Notes: generated by a model from the sequence alone, not told the origin. 64,000 nt of DNA from Amaurobius ferox (GCA_951213105.1 OX578147.1:124465642-124529641); one strand, 5' to 3'. Shown: positions 1 through 12,005, counted from the first letter of the stretch. A program made the numbers and translations.

Positions 1-3
1 TAG

Positions 4-81
4 TTAGACGAAGTCCTCCGACGCACGAAGCGAGCTCCGGGGTTGACGAGTGTCAGAGAGCAAGAGGCGGCACTCATCTAG
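4..81 (+). other. GC-rich short open segment at window edge
   Basis: The first 81 bases are much richer in GC than what follows and read as 25 codons without a stop on the plus strand, ending in TAG at 79-81. The AG at 2-3 could be a splice acceptor, so this might be a last coding exon. The minus strand is also open across it. I recognise no protein family, and the segment is cut by the window edge, so it may be only a GC-rich repeat end. The rest of 82-556 is AT-rich and I see no gene in it. Confidence 0.15.
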
Positions 82-556
82 CTTTTTAAATAATTAAAAA
101 TATATTATTTTTTTAATTTTCAAATGTTTTGAGCACATGTTATATTTAAAATACACTCCCATTGCAGGCCAGAGCATTGCTGTTGTCGGCAATGGGAATG
201 CATTCCAACATTAAGAAATGTCCCCTACAGGCAGGTTCTATGATCATGAACTTGGCCATTTGTAGTTTTGTGTCGCCTGAGCTAAATTTTTGAGAAATTT
301 GAAGCCAGCTACGTGATAGGATTGAATTTTTTAGTTCCCATTGTGGCTCGCAAAGTTATGGCAGATAGCAAATTTTCTTACTGCCGTTGCAGATAATTGC
401 TATTCTATGTTGACGATTGCACAATAAGTGCGAAACCGGTCCATGGATGCTATTATATGTAATTGGAGTGTATTCCAGTTTTTGCTTGGGAACGCCTCGC
501 TCACTACAGGGCAGGTCTGTGGACATGAAGAGCACAGTGAATATGAAATGTGAAGA

Positions 557-662
557 CAGTGTTACATAAAATCGCAATTTCTCTCAGGCAGTGTTACATA
601 AAATCACACTTTCTCTCAGGCAGTGTTACATAAAATCACACTTTTTATCACACTTTCTCTCA
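557..662. repeat. 32-bp tandem repeat, 3 units
   Basis: Three units start with CAGTGTTACATAAAATC at 557, 589 and 621, giving a period of 32 bp. The last unit runs into a duplicated CACTTTCTCTCA stretch. No coding signal is seen. Confidence 0.85.
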
Positions 663-922
663 CCTCGTAAAATCTTCGTCAGTTACTACTTTTGGAAGAG
701 TCGTGTTCATCAGTGTATCACTTCCATACTTTGACATAGGCATACTCACTGAAAAGATAAATTATGATGCAGCACAACATTAAACGAAAACATTCATTAC
801 AGAAGAAAATTAGTAAAAACTCTTATAAATGATTATTGACCTTTTGCACAAATGGGTTCAAGAAGGTAAAATTAAGACAATACCTTCATAAACTTGAACA
901 GGAGAATATTATAATTAAAGTA

Positions 923-1112
923 CAGACTGGGTTTGTAAAATTGAAATTGATGAAAAGCTTGGGCTTGTAATATAGTAATTGTTGAGAAGTCTGGGAATGT
1001 AACAATGCAATTGTTGAAAAGCCTGGGTTTGTAAAAATACAATTTCTGAAAAGTCTGGGTTTGTAACATTGTAATTGTTGAAAAATCTGAATTTGTAACG
1101 ATGGAATTGTTG
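923..1112. repeat. ~32-bp tandem array (CTGGGTTTGTAA units)
   Basis: About six units carry the core CTGGGTTTGTAA, at about 927, 958, 991, 1023, 1055 and 1087, each followed by an AATTGTTGAAAAG-like tail. The homologous array in the second block is at about 20970-21170. The small open frames on the minus strand here are only translations of the repeat. Confidence 0.8.
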
Positions 1113-1437
1113 ATAGGTAAGTGTGATTATACTTGGATTCTAAAGACCTTAATAAACCAATAAATGTGATTATGTTTCAACACCGTCCGTCGAAGAATTG
1201 CATCCTAGATTATGTAATAAGTCTGATTTTATAAATAATTGATTTAAAAAGTGAGTTGTGAGTTTAATCAAATTAGACGCAGTATAAGCTCTAGTAAATT
1301 ATGTGTACGGCAATGTAGAAAAATGCCGATAACCACAGAGTTTCATGCAGATGGTTGGTTCACGGAAAAAGGCTTCCCAGGACTTAAGCAAACGTTGGAA
1401 ATTCCGCAATGAGGGATATTATCGGATCTACACCTAG

Positions 1438-1776
1438 ATGAGCGAGGGATTCAAGAATGTCGAAGAAAATGCCATCTTGTGTGTGGCGTCGCAAACAGCT
1501 CTGTGTGTAGGTCCTCTTCCAAAGAACGATAGAGATAATAAACTCAGACCTCAGAAGTTTCTTCCAAGACAACACTTGGAAGTTGTTGAATTGACAATTA
1601 TAAAATATGAGTTAATTCTGCCACAAAAATGTAAGTTAGGACGAAATAAACAAATTCACCCAGGTAGCAATCTCAAGCTTAGCTATAGTATTTATGACTT
1701 GGCTATTTCAAGCTTGACTATAGAATCTACGCATGGCTTTGTATGGCTACAGTATTTATTACGAATTATGAACTAA
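1438..1776 (+). CDS. Hypothetical 112-codon ORF, preserved in both block A copies
   Basis: This ATG-to-stop frame of 112 codons is kept intact in the second block (21495-21833). By eye the two copies differ at 11 positions: about five change an amino acid and about six are silent. That is more silent change than expected for neutral sequence, although the counts are tiny. The product has no signal peptide, membrane segment or family motif that I recognise, and part of the opposite strand is also open. It could be a remnant of a transposon gene or a chance frame. I cannot assign a function. Confidence 0.22.
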   Translation: MSEGFKNVEENAILCVASQTALCVGPLPKNDRDNKLRPQKFLPRQHLEVVELTIIKYELILPQKCKLGRNKQIHPGSNLKLSYSIYDLAISSLTIESTHGFVWLQYLLRIMN

Positions 1777-2998
1777 AAAGCTCTATTCATGAACTCAGTT
1801 TTCTACCATTGGACTCAAGCTAATTTATCTATTTGTTCATTTATATTGTGTGTTTATTGGTTTTCATATCAATTTGTTTCATATCAGTTGTTGATGTTTT
1901 AGTGGATTTTCTCATTAAACCCATAGTGCATTTTTGTGTTGAACCCTGGAGGCTTCAAAGCTGCAGGTAATTATTATTCATGTATTATATTTAGCCTGTA
2001 GATGCCAGCACCGTAGCAAAGATAATTATGTTTATTATCAGTCGGTGAATGTTAAGATCAGTGCTTCTTTCAAGCATACATCCAGGGGGAGGGAGTCAAA
2101 GCCTCCCCAGAAAAGATTAATCGTCCCTCGGAGGCATTTTATGTTAACCTAGTTTCTATTTATGTGACGGTATTTAGATATATTTATATAGGACAAATAG
2201 AAAACTTGATCTCCCTAAAATTTCATTCGCCCCCCCTCGGTCAAAAAGTCCTGAAAGAAACACTGGTTGAGGTTGCAATCGCGGTGGAAGTATCCACACG
2301 TGCTGCATTATTGAACAAAGGAAAAGTGTTCCATTAAATTACTTATGCATACATATTATTTGAAATAAATATGTTCCACTGAGATTATGTGTTAATTTGT
2401 GTAGTTGTCATTCTACAGAAAGTAATAAATCAAATCCTTCTAAATTATATTTATTACTGATCACAGAACGTCTAAGACAAGAATGAATAGAACAAAAATG
2501 AAACAAATACTGACTAATCATTTATTCGATAAGTTCTTCCAAATTAGTATTCCACCATGACTTATACAACCTTGCACTGAAACCACATAGCTAACGGGCC
2601 ATCTATCAAGCTCAAGTATCTGTTCAAAAAGTTGGGGAGGAGTTAAGTCTAACTGTAATTTGATTTAAATGCCATTTGTCTTCGTCTTCTATCGACATTC
2701 TTTTTAAGTAAAACACACTCCATGGAAAATTGGAGCACTAAAAATGTTAGAATAAGATTATGTGCTGATATTTATCATTTTAACAAATCGTTGACGTTGT
2801 GTACTAACAAATCGTTGATTTGTTAGTAAGATTTAATATTCAAATTGTTAGAAAATAATATAAATTGATCTTACGATTTTTGCTTTCTGATACTACTGTA
2901 TATAAAAAGTATTGTCTTCACAAATTTAAGATGTTGCTGGATAAGTACGTTGGATGAATTCCTAAATCCATTTCAAAAGCTTTTAAAAGAACGTGGGT

Positions 2999-3140
2999 AA
3001 CTGTAGACGTGTGTTTGTGCACACAAGAGTATGCGCATTGTGCACAAACGTGTGTATTATGTGTGTGACATTGCGCACAATTGTGTGTATTATGTGTGTG
3101 AGCACATAAGAGTATGTGCATGTGTGTGCTCCATTGCACA
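2999..3140. repeat. GT/CA-rich degenerate tandem repeat
   Basis: The stretch alternates GTGTGTATTATGTGTGTG with GCACACAAGAGTATG-like pieces in a ~36-bp degenerate pattern. The homologue is at about 23080-23222. Histidine- and cysteine-rich frames read from it on the minus strand are repeat translations and are not genes. Confidence 0.7.
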
Positions 3141-3479
3141 CAGAGTATAGAAGTAATGAAAAAGAAATAGTTAAACGAATATTGTGATACGAATACGAAA
3201 TCTCGAAAATGTACATATTGTTTTCACTTTGATAAATATTGCAAATTAAATTAAATTTTGAATACACAAGAAAGTCAAGAGGCCACACACTTTTCGTTTA
3301 TTATAGTTTAATTTTTTCTTTAATCAACAATTTCATTAAATGAAAACAATCATGCTTTAAAAAACAATTTCTTCAAGTGCAAAGAATTTTTTCGTGCACT
3401 CCCAATGATCTGACGCACCAAGAAGTTTGCACATCTATATTTGGCAGAAACGCTGATCTACATTATAAAATGCTCACAG

Positions 3480-4625
3480 TCATTAAATATTCGAATAATG
3501 CCACAGAATGGAAATGAATAATATCATAGAATGGTAACGAATAATATCACAGAATGGTAACGAATAATATAACAGAATGGTAAATACGATGCTTATATGA
3601 TCTTACGAACCAAGAAATATGTATAACTATTGTTGATACGCTGATCTATATTATAAAATGCTTATAGTAATTAAATATTCGAATAATCCCTTTGAATTGT
3701 AACGGATAATATCATAGAATGAATGGTAAATACGATTCTTATATGATTTTAAGCACCAAGAAATATGTGCAACTATGGTTGGCAGAAATACTGATCTACA
3801 TTATAAAATGCTCACAGTAATTAAATATTTGAATAATGCCACAGAATGGTAACGAATAATATCACAGAATGGTAACGAATAATATCACAGAATAGTAACG
3901 AATAATATCACAGAATGGTAACGAATAATATCACAGAATGGTAACGATAAAATATCACAGAATGGTAACGAATAATATCACAGAGTGGTAAATACGATGC
4001 TTATATGAACGCACCAAGAAATATGTATAACTATTGTTGATACGCTGATCTATATTATAAAATGCTCACAGTAATTAAATATTCAAATAATGCCTTTGAA
4101 TGGTAACGAATAATATCATAGAATGAATGGTAAATACGATTCTTATATGATCTTAAGCACCAAGAAATATGTGCAACTATGGTTGGTAGAAATGCTGATC
4201 TACATTATAAAATGCTCACAGTAATTAAATATTTGAATAATGCCACAGAATGGTAACGAATAATATCACAGAATGTTAATGAATAATATCACAGAATGGT
4301 AACGAATAATATCACAAAATGGTAAATACGATGTTTATATGATCTTACGCACCAAGAAATATGTATAACTATTGTTGATAGGAACGCTGATCTATATTAT
4401 AAAATGCTCACAGTAATTAAATATTCGAATAATGTCTTTGAATGGTAATGAATAATATCATAGAATGAATGGTAAATACGATGCTCATATGATCTTAAGC
4501 ACCAAGAAATATGTGCAACTATGGTTGACAGAAACGCTGATCTACATTATAAAATGCTCACAGTAATTAAATATTCGAATAATGCCACATAATGGTAAAG
4601 AATAATACCACAGAATGTTAAATAC
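3480..4625. repeat. 23-bp tandem array inside a higher-order repeat (copy 1)
   Basis: The basic unit is 23 bp (CACAGAATGGTAACGAATAATAT). Runs of it are interrupted by a longer module containing CACCAAGAAATATGT, GCTGATCTA and AAAATGCTCACAGTAATTAAATATTCGAATAATG elements. The module recurs near 3600, 3750, 4010, 4155, 4345 and 4495, so there are two nested periods. The block A' array is shorter by roughly 410 bp. Confidence 0.88.
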
Positions 4626-5154
4626 GATGCTTATAGACATTTTACCATGTGCAAGGTTCAGTTTGCGTAATTAAATAAGAATATTGATTTGAATGAATTC
4701 CAGATGATGGATTAATTTACTCGATAAGTAATGAACTGTACTAATTAGAGTTTAACATTAACCTAAAACCTCTTTGTAAATGTATCATCTATCAAGATCA
4801 ATACTTGCAGAATGTTGCAGGGAGAATATGGATAACAGTAATTTAATTTAAGTGATGTTCATTTGCTTTTATCTTCCTTAGATTGTTTTCTTTAGTAACA
4901 CATTTAAATCACAAAAAGAAAAAAAATATTATATATATATTTAATATACGGCAGAACGTTTCAATCATAATGAATGCAAGTGTACACGCTTCGTTTAGCT
5001 GTTTAAAAGTTGTTGTTAATTTGTTATTTGTACAAGCATGCCCAGTTATAAATAATTGCGTTTGACCCTGTTGCAGTTTTTTAATTATTGAAATTGTGAT
5101 TTTGCACATCCGTGTATAACTTTGTGTTTGTGTGCAAATCTTTATCTTCTTACT

Positions 5155-5760
5155 TATTGTAGTTTTCGAATAAAAGGGATCACAAAATTCAGGTAAATGT
5201 TGATTTCGCTTTGTTAGGAAGGGAGAATGTATGGGGAATAACTCAAATTTTCATTCTCCTATTGCAGTTTTCGAGTACAAGGGATAACAAAATTTAGGCA
5301 AATGTTGATTTCGCTTCAACAGGAATTAAGAATGCATTGGGAATAATGCAAATTTTTATCTTCCTATTGCAGTTTTCGAGTACAAGAGATAACAAAATTT
5401 AGGTAAATGTTGATTTCGCTTCATCAGGAATTAAGAATGCATTGGGAATAATGCAAATTTTCATCTTCCGATTGCAGTTTTCGAGTAAAAGGGCTCACAA
5501 AATTCAAGCAAAAGTAAATTTCGCTTTATTAGTAATTAAGAATGTATGGGGAATAATGCAAATTTTCACCTTCTTATTGCAGTTTTCAAGAAAAAAGGGT
5601 CATAAAATTCAGGTAAATGTTGATTTCGCTTCTTTTAGAATTAAGAATATATAGGAAATAATGCAAATGTTCTTCTCCTTGTTGTAGTTTTTGAGTAAAA
5701 AGGACAACAAAATTCAGACAAATGTTGATTTCGCTTCCTCAGGAATGGGAATGTATGGGG
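5155..5760. repeat. ~105-bp tandem array with splice-site-like units (copy 1)
   Basis: Six units have a period of about 105 bp, with the core TTTTCGAGTAAAAGGG at about 5163, 5267, 5373, 5479, 5583 and 5688. In most units the core is preceded by a pyrimidine tract ending in TTGCAG. About 30 nt later it is followed by CAG/GTAAATG or a close variant, so each unit has the look of a tiny exon. I see no flanking gene that these would belong to. Confidence 0.85.
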
Positions 5761-5782
5761 AATATAGGGAATAATAATGCAT

Positions 5783-6525
5783 AGGGAAAGTATTGTGATG
5801 GGTTCGAAATTTCGAATTCAAGTTTTTGACAAATGTACACGTTTTATGAATCTCTGAACTGAAATTGAACTTTTCAGGACTGAAGTCTACGTGCATATGT
5901 GTGTTTCAGTGAATTTGCTATATCTTACCAAGGAATTTATCTTATCGATTGAAATTTGGTAAGAATTTAGCAAGCAGAGCATATTTGAACAAGCAGAGCA
6001 TTATACACGAGGACAGAAATGCGGAACCCAAATTTTCAATGAATTTTAGCAAAAAATCATAAGAAATCCAAACAGTTAATCATGTTAAATAAATAATATT
6101 TTTATAAGTGATATATAATAAGAAAATGGATGAGGATTACTTCAGAACACTTGCTTTGTAGTAGAACTTGGTATGAATTGAAAGATTTTTTCAAGCCCTT
6201 TAAAATTAAGACTGACATGCTATAATTGTGATTATATGATCTATGATTTGGATTTTTGAAAATGTTTTCTTGCAAAATTTTCAAAGAAAAAAAAATTAAT
6301 TCTGGCATGGTCGGGTCTTAAGGTCGGGTTGATTTGTATTCCATTTAATTTGTTTGATTTTTACAAGTGTATATAATTTAATTTTATTTGATTAACAAAG
6401 TTACTTAAATTTTATGGTACAAGTTCTTCAACTATAAAGGATAGTTAAACTAAATATTTATTTTTATAAATATCAAAAGAATTTACCACTGGGTAAAGCA
6501 AAAGTCATGCACTGCCCACATCATA
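5783..6525 (-). mobile_element. GACTTTCC-family terminal-repeat element, diverged copy
   Basis: Read on the minus strand, the copy runs from the CTGATGTGGGCAG-type end (complement at 6503-6525) to the GAATTCGAATTT/CACAATACTTTC-type end (complement at 5783-5840). Both ends match better copies at 12006-12914 and 52643-63253. The interior is diverged and has no long open frame, so it is a non-autonomous element. Confidence 0.6.
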
Positions 6526-6834
6526 TTTTTAAAAATATTATATAAAACCACAATTTCTTTTAGCCTAAAATTAATTTCATTCTTCGTGACGAATAAAATA
6601 TCTAGATAAAAGAGTGAATAGAGAAAATGATATTTCGCTTTTATTAATAAATATTAATAGCAGAATTTAACTTTATAAGATATAATTTCAGATATTGAAT
6701 TTACTCTATAAGTAATGAGTTTATCAAATTGAGATCTAACTTTGCCTTGATACTTTTCTGAAAATGTATCATGTACCACAATTTCGAGATATAGAAAGTT
6801 GAGGAAATTAGGAAACTGCAATTAATTTCATAAG

Positions 6835-8539
6835 TCATTATTGGCTTTTGTTGGCTATCGACATTTGTTTCAGTTTATGAAAAATGTTCTGTAAAATTTG
6901 ACAAGTAAAAAAATTGGTAATAATAATTGGTAGATAAAAGTATTGGTTGAGCTAAATCTTTTGATGTATAACTAGATTAATAATAATTTATTTTATCAGA
7001 TTGCATTTGTACGCAAAGTTAAAAATTTAAATTAAATGATAGAGAATAATAAAGACTGTTCTCGAAATTTTTTGCTGTAGAATATGGTATCTCTATATAT
7101 AATTGTCTGACTGGTTTTTGTCTTTCTAAACCCCTCACTCCGTTAACTTAGAAGGCTGAATCTTTGCACATTAATAATATCAACCATCGAACAGAATTTA
7201 AAGTAGCCGGGTTTTAGATTTCCCCCTCTGGTGAGGATAAAATGGATTTTTATATAAATGTCCTTCTGAATCTTCAAGTAGCTCTCCTGTGGCTCAGAAG
7301 ACTGAATATTTGCATATTTATAGTATTATCCACCGGACCGAACCTAACGGAGCTGGATTTTCCTTATTTGCTCCTGAAGTGGACAAAGTGAGTTTTTCTG
7401 TCTTTGACATGCTATATAGTGACAGAATATTTTTCATGTCCAAAGTTAACTTTATTTTTCATGGCAGAAAAGTACTTATCTATAAATGTGAATGAAGTTA
7501 AAGATATAAATTTTTGTCTTTATTAATAAAAATTTAATAATGGTATTAATCACTTTATCAAGTTGGAATTTTAAATAATACATTTATTCAATAAATATAG
7601 AAATTTAATGAAATGATCGAGAATAATATAGTCTGTTCTCAGGATTGTTTTGCTGTAAAATATGGTATTAAAGAATATTTTCATAGTTTAAAACTAGCTT
7701 TTTTCCCATGGAGAAATAAATGTCTATATATAAACTTGTGTAAAATTAAAGAAATAAAATGTAATTTCTAATACTAAATATTTAGTGATAGTATTGATCA
7801 CTTTGTCAAGTTGAAGTTTTAAATAACGCTTTTATTCTACAAATACTGAGCTCTTCAAATTAGAATCTAACATTCCTTTGATGCCGCTCTTTAAACCTAT
7901 CATTTATCACAATCGGGAGGTACACAAGGTTGGGGGAAAAGTTTAAGCTAACTGTAATTTAATTTAAATTGTATAATTTGTCTTCGTCTTCCACCTACAT
8001 TCCTTTTTAGTTTAGAAAAGAACGTTCTTGAACATTTGAGAAAATAAAACTTTAGAATAAAACTATTTTGTCAACAGAAACTGTGCGAAAAATTATTTGA
8101 TGTTTCATTAGATGTGACTTTAGTTAGATGAATTTCGTTATCAAAGTTATAATTTATCTAATAATATTTCAGCTCTCATTTCACAATATATATTTTATGG
8201 CACCAGGCAAAGGGTATGTCTTATGCCAAGAACTATGAATGTCTATATAAGCCTTGCTTTCATTTTTTTAAAAACCCGTTATGATTAAGCATGGATTTGA
8301 TTGATTTAGATAAGATTTTAATTTATTTTGGCAGGTTAAGCTTGTACATAAGATTTAAAACTTAAATATGATTTTTTTTTCAAAATAAATATAATAGCAT
8401 TTACATATCGAATCTCTTTTGACATAGCATTGCCAGATTGGCACGGGCTAATGCTATAAAGGTACCATGTCATGCATATTGTCCATTTTACGTTTGCTAA
8501 GTACAGTGTTCGTAGTAACTTGACCACTTTATATACGTT
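6835..8539. other. Left part of single-copy segment X, no gene seen
   Basis: Segment X (6835-14983) is missing from the second duplicated copy. This part is AT-rich. It holds two related ~100-bp pieces (about 7137-7240 and 7277-7385, both with an AGAAG(A/G)CTGAAT(A/C)TTTGCA core) and a fourth copy of the ~230-bp motif seen in block A (about 7810-8020, with CTAACTGTAATTTAATTTAAA and TTTGTCTTCGTCTTC). No coding region is supported. Confidence 0.5.
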
Positions 8540-8552
8540 TCATGACAGGCTT
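8540..8552. repeat. Target-site duplication, left copy (SINE)
   Basis: TCATGACAGGCTT here matches TCATGGCAGGCTT at 8865-8877 with one mismatch. The pair brackets the SINE between them. Confidence 0.8.
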
Positions 8553-8864
8553 CTTCTTCTTCGACCCAGACCGTCCGACCTACCCGAAAATGTAAGGTAT
8601 TTGTCTGGACGACCGGGACAGTGCTACCCATTTTATACGAAATCCAGTGGGGGGGGGGCATTCAAAGAGACCATACTCTCCTTCTCCTACTACCAACCTC
8701 TCGAAGGGACTTACGGACACACACGCATGTAACATGCCCGTACTCTGCCAAAACCGCCCCCGTGTTCACGCAAAGTCTGGAATTGACTGGCCGACCTGGA
8801 AAGGACTGGAATCGGGTTGTCCAAGTGCAATATCCGCGCGTTAACCACTGGGCTGTCCCACACC
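8553..8864 (-). mobile_element. tRNA-headed SINE
   Basis: Read on the minus strand, the element starts near 8864 with a tRNA-like promoter. An A-box-like GCCCAGTGGTTAACGCG lies at about 8839-8855, and a B-box-like CCCGATTCCAG at about 8806-8816. A body of about 190 bp follows and ends in a (GAA)n tail at 8553-8561. The 13-bp flanking duplications (8540-8552 and 8865-8877) show that it inserted by target-primed retroposition, and RNA polymerase III would transcribe the source copies. The body from about 8560 to 8750 is clearly homologous to the body of the 5S-headed SINE at 60176-60557, although the heads are unrelated. The element lies directly beside a LINE 3' end. Confidence 0.8.
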
Positions 8865-8877
8865 TCATGGCAGGCTT

Positions 8878-9375
8878 ACCCTTCATATTTTTCTGGGGGG
8901 TGATGTCAGTTGTCTACACGTGGTGCCCCCTGTTCTCGCTAAACGACTGACTACTTGTCGCCTTGAAAGCAGCCCTTTCTGTATCAGTTCCTTGCATAGA
9001 GCAGTTGGCATGGCTTGCTTTAGACTTGCCACGGGTCATGATTACTTAGAGAGTCGCCTGTATCGAATGGGATTGACAGATACAGACGTCTGCCCACTTT
9101 GCGACCATGGCGTTCCCATGACTAGAGAGCACCTTAACATTTGCCCTGCTGTTCTTGACTGTTTTCCTTTATGTGTTACTGACAAGGCTTTTAGTGACTA
9201 TTTTTATCGTTCTGCTTTGAATTGGGCTGCTCGTCGACTTATGACCGCGAGATCGGAGACGGGCATAGGTTAAATAAAAAAATATTTTTCTGATATTACA
9301 ATGTCGCAATGGCGGACATGGCATCCAGGAGATGGTGTCAAGGTAATGGCCATATGGTGTCTTCCACAATGATGA
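8878..9375 (+). pseudogene. LINE 3' end (C-terminal ORF2 fragment)
   Basis: The frame at 8920-9273 encodes the typical C-terminal end of a non-LTR retrotransposon ORF2 of the Jockey/R1 kind. It has a leucine/arginine-rich stretch with the RLATGHDYLESRLYRMG motif, then a CCHC-like zinc motif (CPLC, a His and a Cys within about 17 residues), then about 30 residues to the stop. The reverse transcriptase and endonuclease are absent, so this is a 5'-truncated copy. The tail after the stop is AT-rich and ends around 9375 in GATGATCATAACAATA. Confidence 0.72.
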
Positions 9376-12005
9376 TCATAACAATACTTCTTTCATAGTA
9401 AGTAACGTTTTGTATGACACATCAACTCCAGTTATGTTTTTCCAATGTTCTATTTAAGTTCTTTTGTCAGTGTGAAAAATACAATGGAAATGGCAGTAAA
9501 ATCTCTAATCATTTTGCTTTAATTTGTAAAGGTAATTGTAATACTGTATTTATATCATCCAATATTCGTTAAATATTTTAAAATAAAGAAAATAATTATC
9601 TACTAATTATTCATTCTAACTGATACCACTATTACGTTGTGGTTCAGCGCCTCGACAGTGCATAATTGAAGCTCTCATTTGATGTTATTAATGAATATCT
9701 TTGGTTCTATATTAAGATTCCGTACCGGAGAAACCGGTGGTTAAAATTTTATCAGAGCATGAATTTCAGACGACACTGAATAATGGGAATATGTAAAGCA
9801 GGACTTTAACTTGCAACTCGGCAGAGCGAAGTTAATCTTCAACCTGAAATTGGCTAGGAAAACACCATTTATCAGAGTGCAGTCCTTCCTATATGGTGAG
9901 TGGCAAGTGACTTTTAATGGAATAGGCGTAGAAACTATTTATTGTACGATACAGTTGTCATCGATTTCTAGATACTTTCAATTTAGTTAATTTAGAACAT
10001 TTCGGGAAGATGGGATAGAATTGAATGTTCGAGATTTAGGATAAGGGATATTTACTTTTTGATTAAAATTTATAGTAACTACTCATACGAATATAAAACT
10101 GAATTCGTTAATTCATTTTATACATTGCTAAATGAAATGTAAGTAGAGAAAAACATAACTACTTCTGGGATACCTGGCGGCACTAGTTATAGACATATAT
10201 AGTATGAAATCCATGCTAAACGACCGGCCCACATATGATCCATCATTGTCTTAAGGTTCCTCTATATACGAGCTGACTCGTCAAGCATATTGAAGCCTAC
10301 CGATGCCGGAAGCGTATCCATTAGCATTAGCTCTATTCGTATTTTCACTTTAGGAAGTACTATTGAAAAAATTTTGGTGAGTGTTCTATACCGAACTACT
10401 TTAAATTACGTCATCAAATGCATGTAAAAACCAATATTTGAAGCAAGTGCTAAACCGCCATATAGAGTAACCCATATATTTACAGAAACCTTACTGGGCT
10501 TCAATATGTTTGATAAGTCAGTCTGTATTATAGGAGCACTAGAAAAGGTTTTAAGTTATTTCGCTTTCCCAGAAACGAAGAGGGAATAAAAAAATGGCTT
10601 ATAAATCGTCGGGTGTTATCGGTAATTACAGGTGTTTCAAATAATACGTGTTGCGAAATTACAAATGTCACTCCAATCTTCTACATATTTATAAAAATAT
10701 AACTCAATTGCAAATTTGTTAACGTTATCAAATGCATATAAAAATCAATATTTGAAGCAAGTGCTAAACCCACAGACGTCACATCCACCGTGATGTCATT
10801 ACTGACAGCGAGGGCCAATTACAGACCTTTAAGACCCGCTCATAAACATATAGGGTACATGGGACTAGAGATCTTGTTAAAAAGGACTTTCAATGCTGAG
10901 ATCCGCAGAAGGGTTTGCCTATCATGTATGTCTATGGCAATATCATAAGGGAGGGCAAGGGGGCACTTCTCCTCTCCCTCCCTGGACGTTCAAGATCACA
11001 TAGGTGAATATCAAGATAGTCGATGTTATACGTCTTATTTTTGGGTTTGTAAAATATATATCTAGAAAAAAGATATATGGGTGATCATGAGCACTTAGTG
11101 GAGACATAGTATATGCAGTTTTACTCCCTCATATCAATGTATACATAGATTATTGTTTTCCTGAAAATTTTCAATTTCGAAATTCTGACGGATTTTAGAC
11201 CCCCGGAACGTATTTCGAACACTTTTGGAAATATGTTCATCCCTTTGTGCTTATATGCGTGTGTATAGTACAGGAGGATGTAGCACAGTGAGACAAATCA
11301 TATTTTTCGATGTTTATAAGTGTTTACAGAAGGCTTAATGTAACCATGGATCGACAGTAATTTGATCAAGTTAATTTTGAGATAAGAATACTGCTTCTGC
11401 TTGTAATTAAATGGTTGACAGTTTTCTGTTTTTAAGTAAATAATATTAATTTACTTTTACTATCTTATGTATCGATTTATAAAATTTCAATTTATGGACA
11501 GAAACTAAACACATGGTCGAGTTTATTGTTCTATTTATACAGCTAATTATAATATGGAACATTTAGGCAAAGCTTTAAACAAACTGCTAATTTGCTGCAT
11601 TAGCAGAAAAGTGCAGAGTGAGGTTACAGTGACATATTTTCACGTAGGACAGAGCAAGAGAGTCGCAATGGGTCCTGTAATAGATTCTGGATATATGTGT
11701 CGGAATCGCTGTTTGACTCCGTATAGTTGTGACGGGTGTTCTGAAGTCGTGTGAGCCACCCAAGAATAAGAAGAACCCTTTGGTTCTTGATAAAATTCAT
11801 CTCTTATTCGGAAATGCGTGGTTGTCAAATCGGTGAGTGAAATAAAAGAAATGAAGGCGGGTTTTTAACAATAGCAGACACTGATCATGCGAAATATTTA
11901 TTCTTTGCAATCATTCTACAATCTACCAAGTTCATATCTTTTGAATGGCGAGAGGCACGTGAGCGCTCCCACTCTCCGGTGTCATCCCCCCTCATCTCGT
12001 ATTTT
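9376..12005. other. AT-rich stretch with old repeat fragments, no gene seen
   Basis: A ~230-bp segment at about 9716-9950 is related to inverted repeats at 37184-37400 and 39180-39400. A ~55-bp piece with CAATATTTGAAGCAAGTGCTAAAC occurs twice, near 10430 and 10745. A 66-codon frame at 11554-11754 is short and unrecognised. I cannot support a gene here. Confidence 0.45.

Larger units (their letters stand above)
851..6834. repeat. Duplicated block A (copy 1)
   Basis: This block matches 20899-26488 base for base over almost its whole length, with a few per cent substitutions and a few indels. The match starts at AATGGGTT (851 and 20899) and stops after ATAAG (6834 and 26488). Copy 1 is about 0.4 kb longer, mainly because the short-unit array at 3480-4625 has more units. 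Inside the block, a degenerate ~230-bp motif recurs near 2520-2710, 4710-4900 and 6670-6880. Confidence 0.93.

Noticed and set aside
3480..4625. CRISPR-like repeat-spacer array
   Set aside because: The repeats are direct and run without unique spacers, in eukaryotic sequence with exons and LINEs.
8621..8950. Overlapping frames of 65-109 codons over the SINE
   Set aside because: They are a by-product of the GC-rich SINE body. SINEs do not encode protein, and several frames are open at once.
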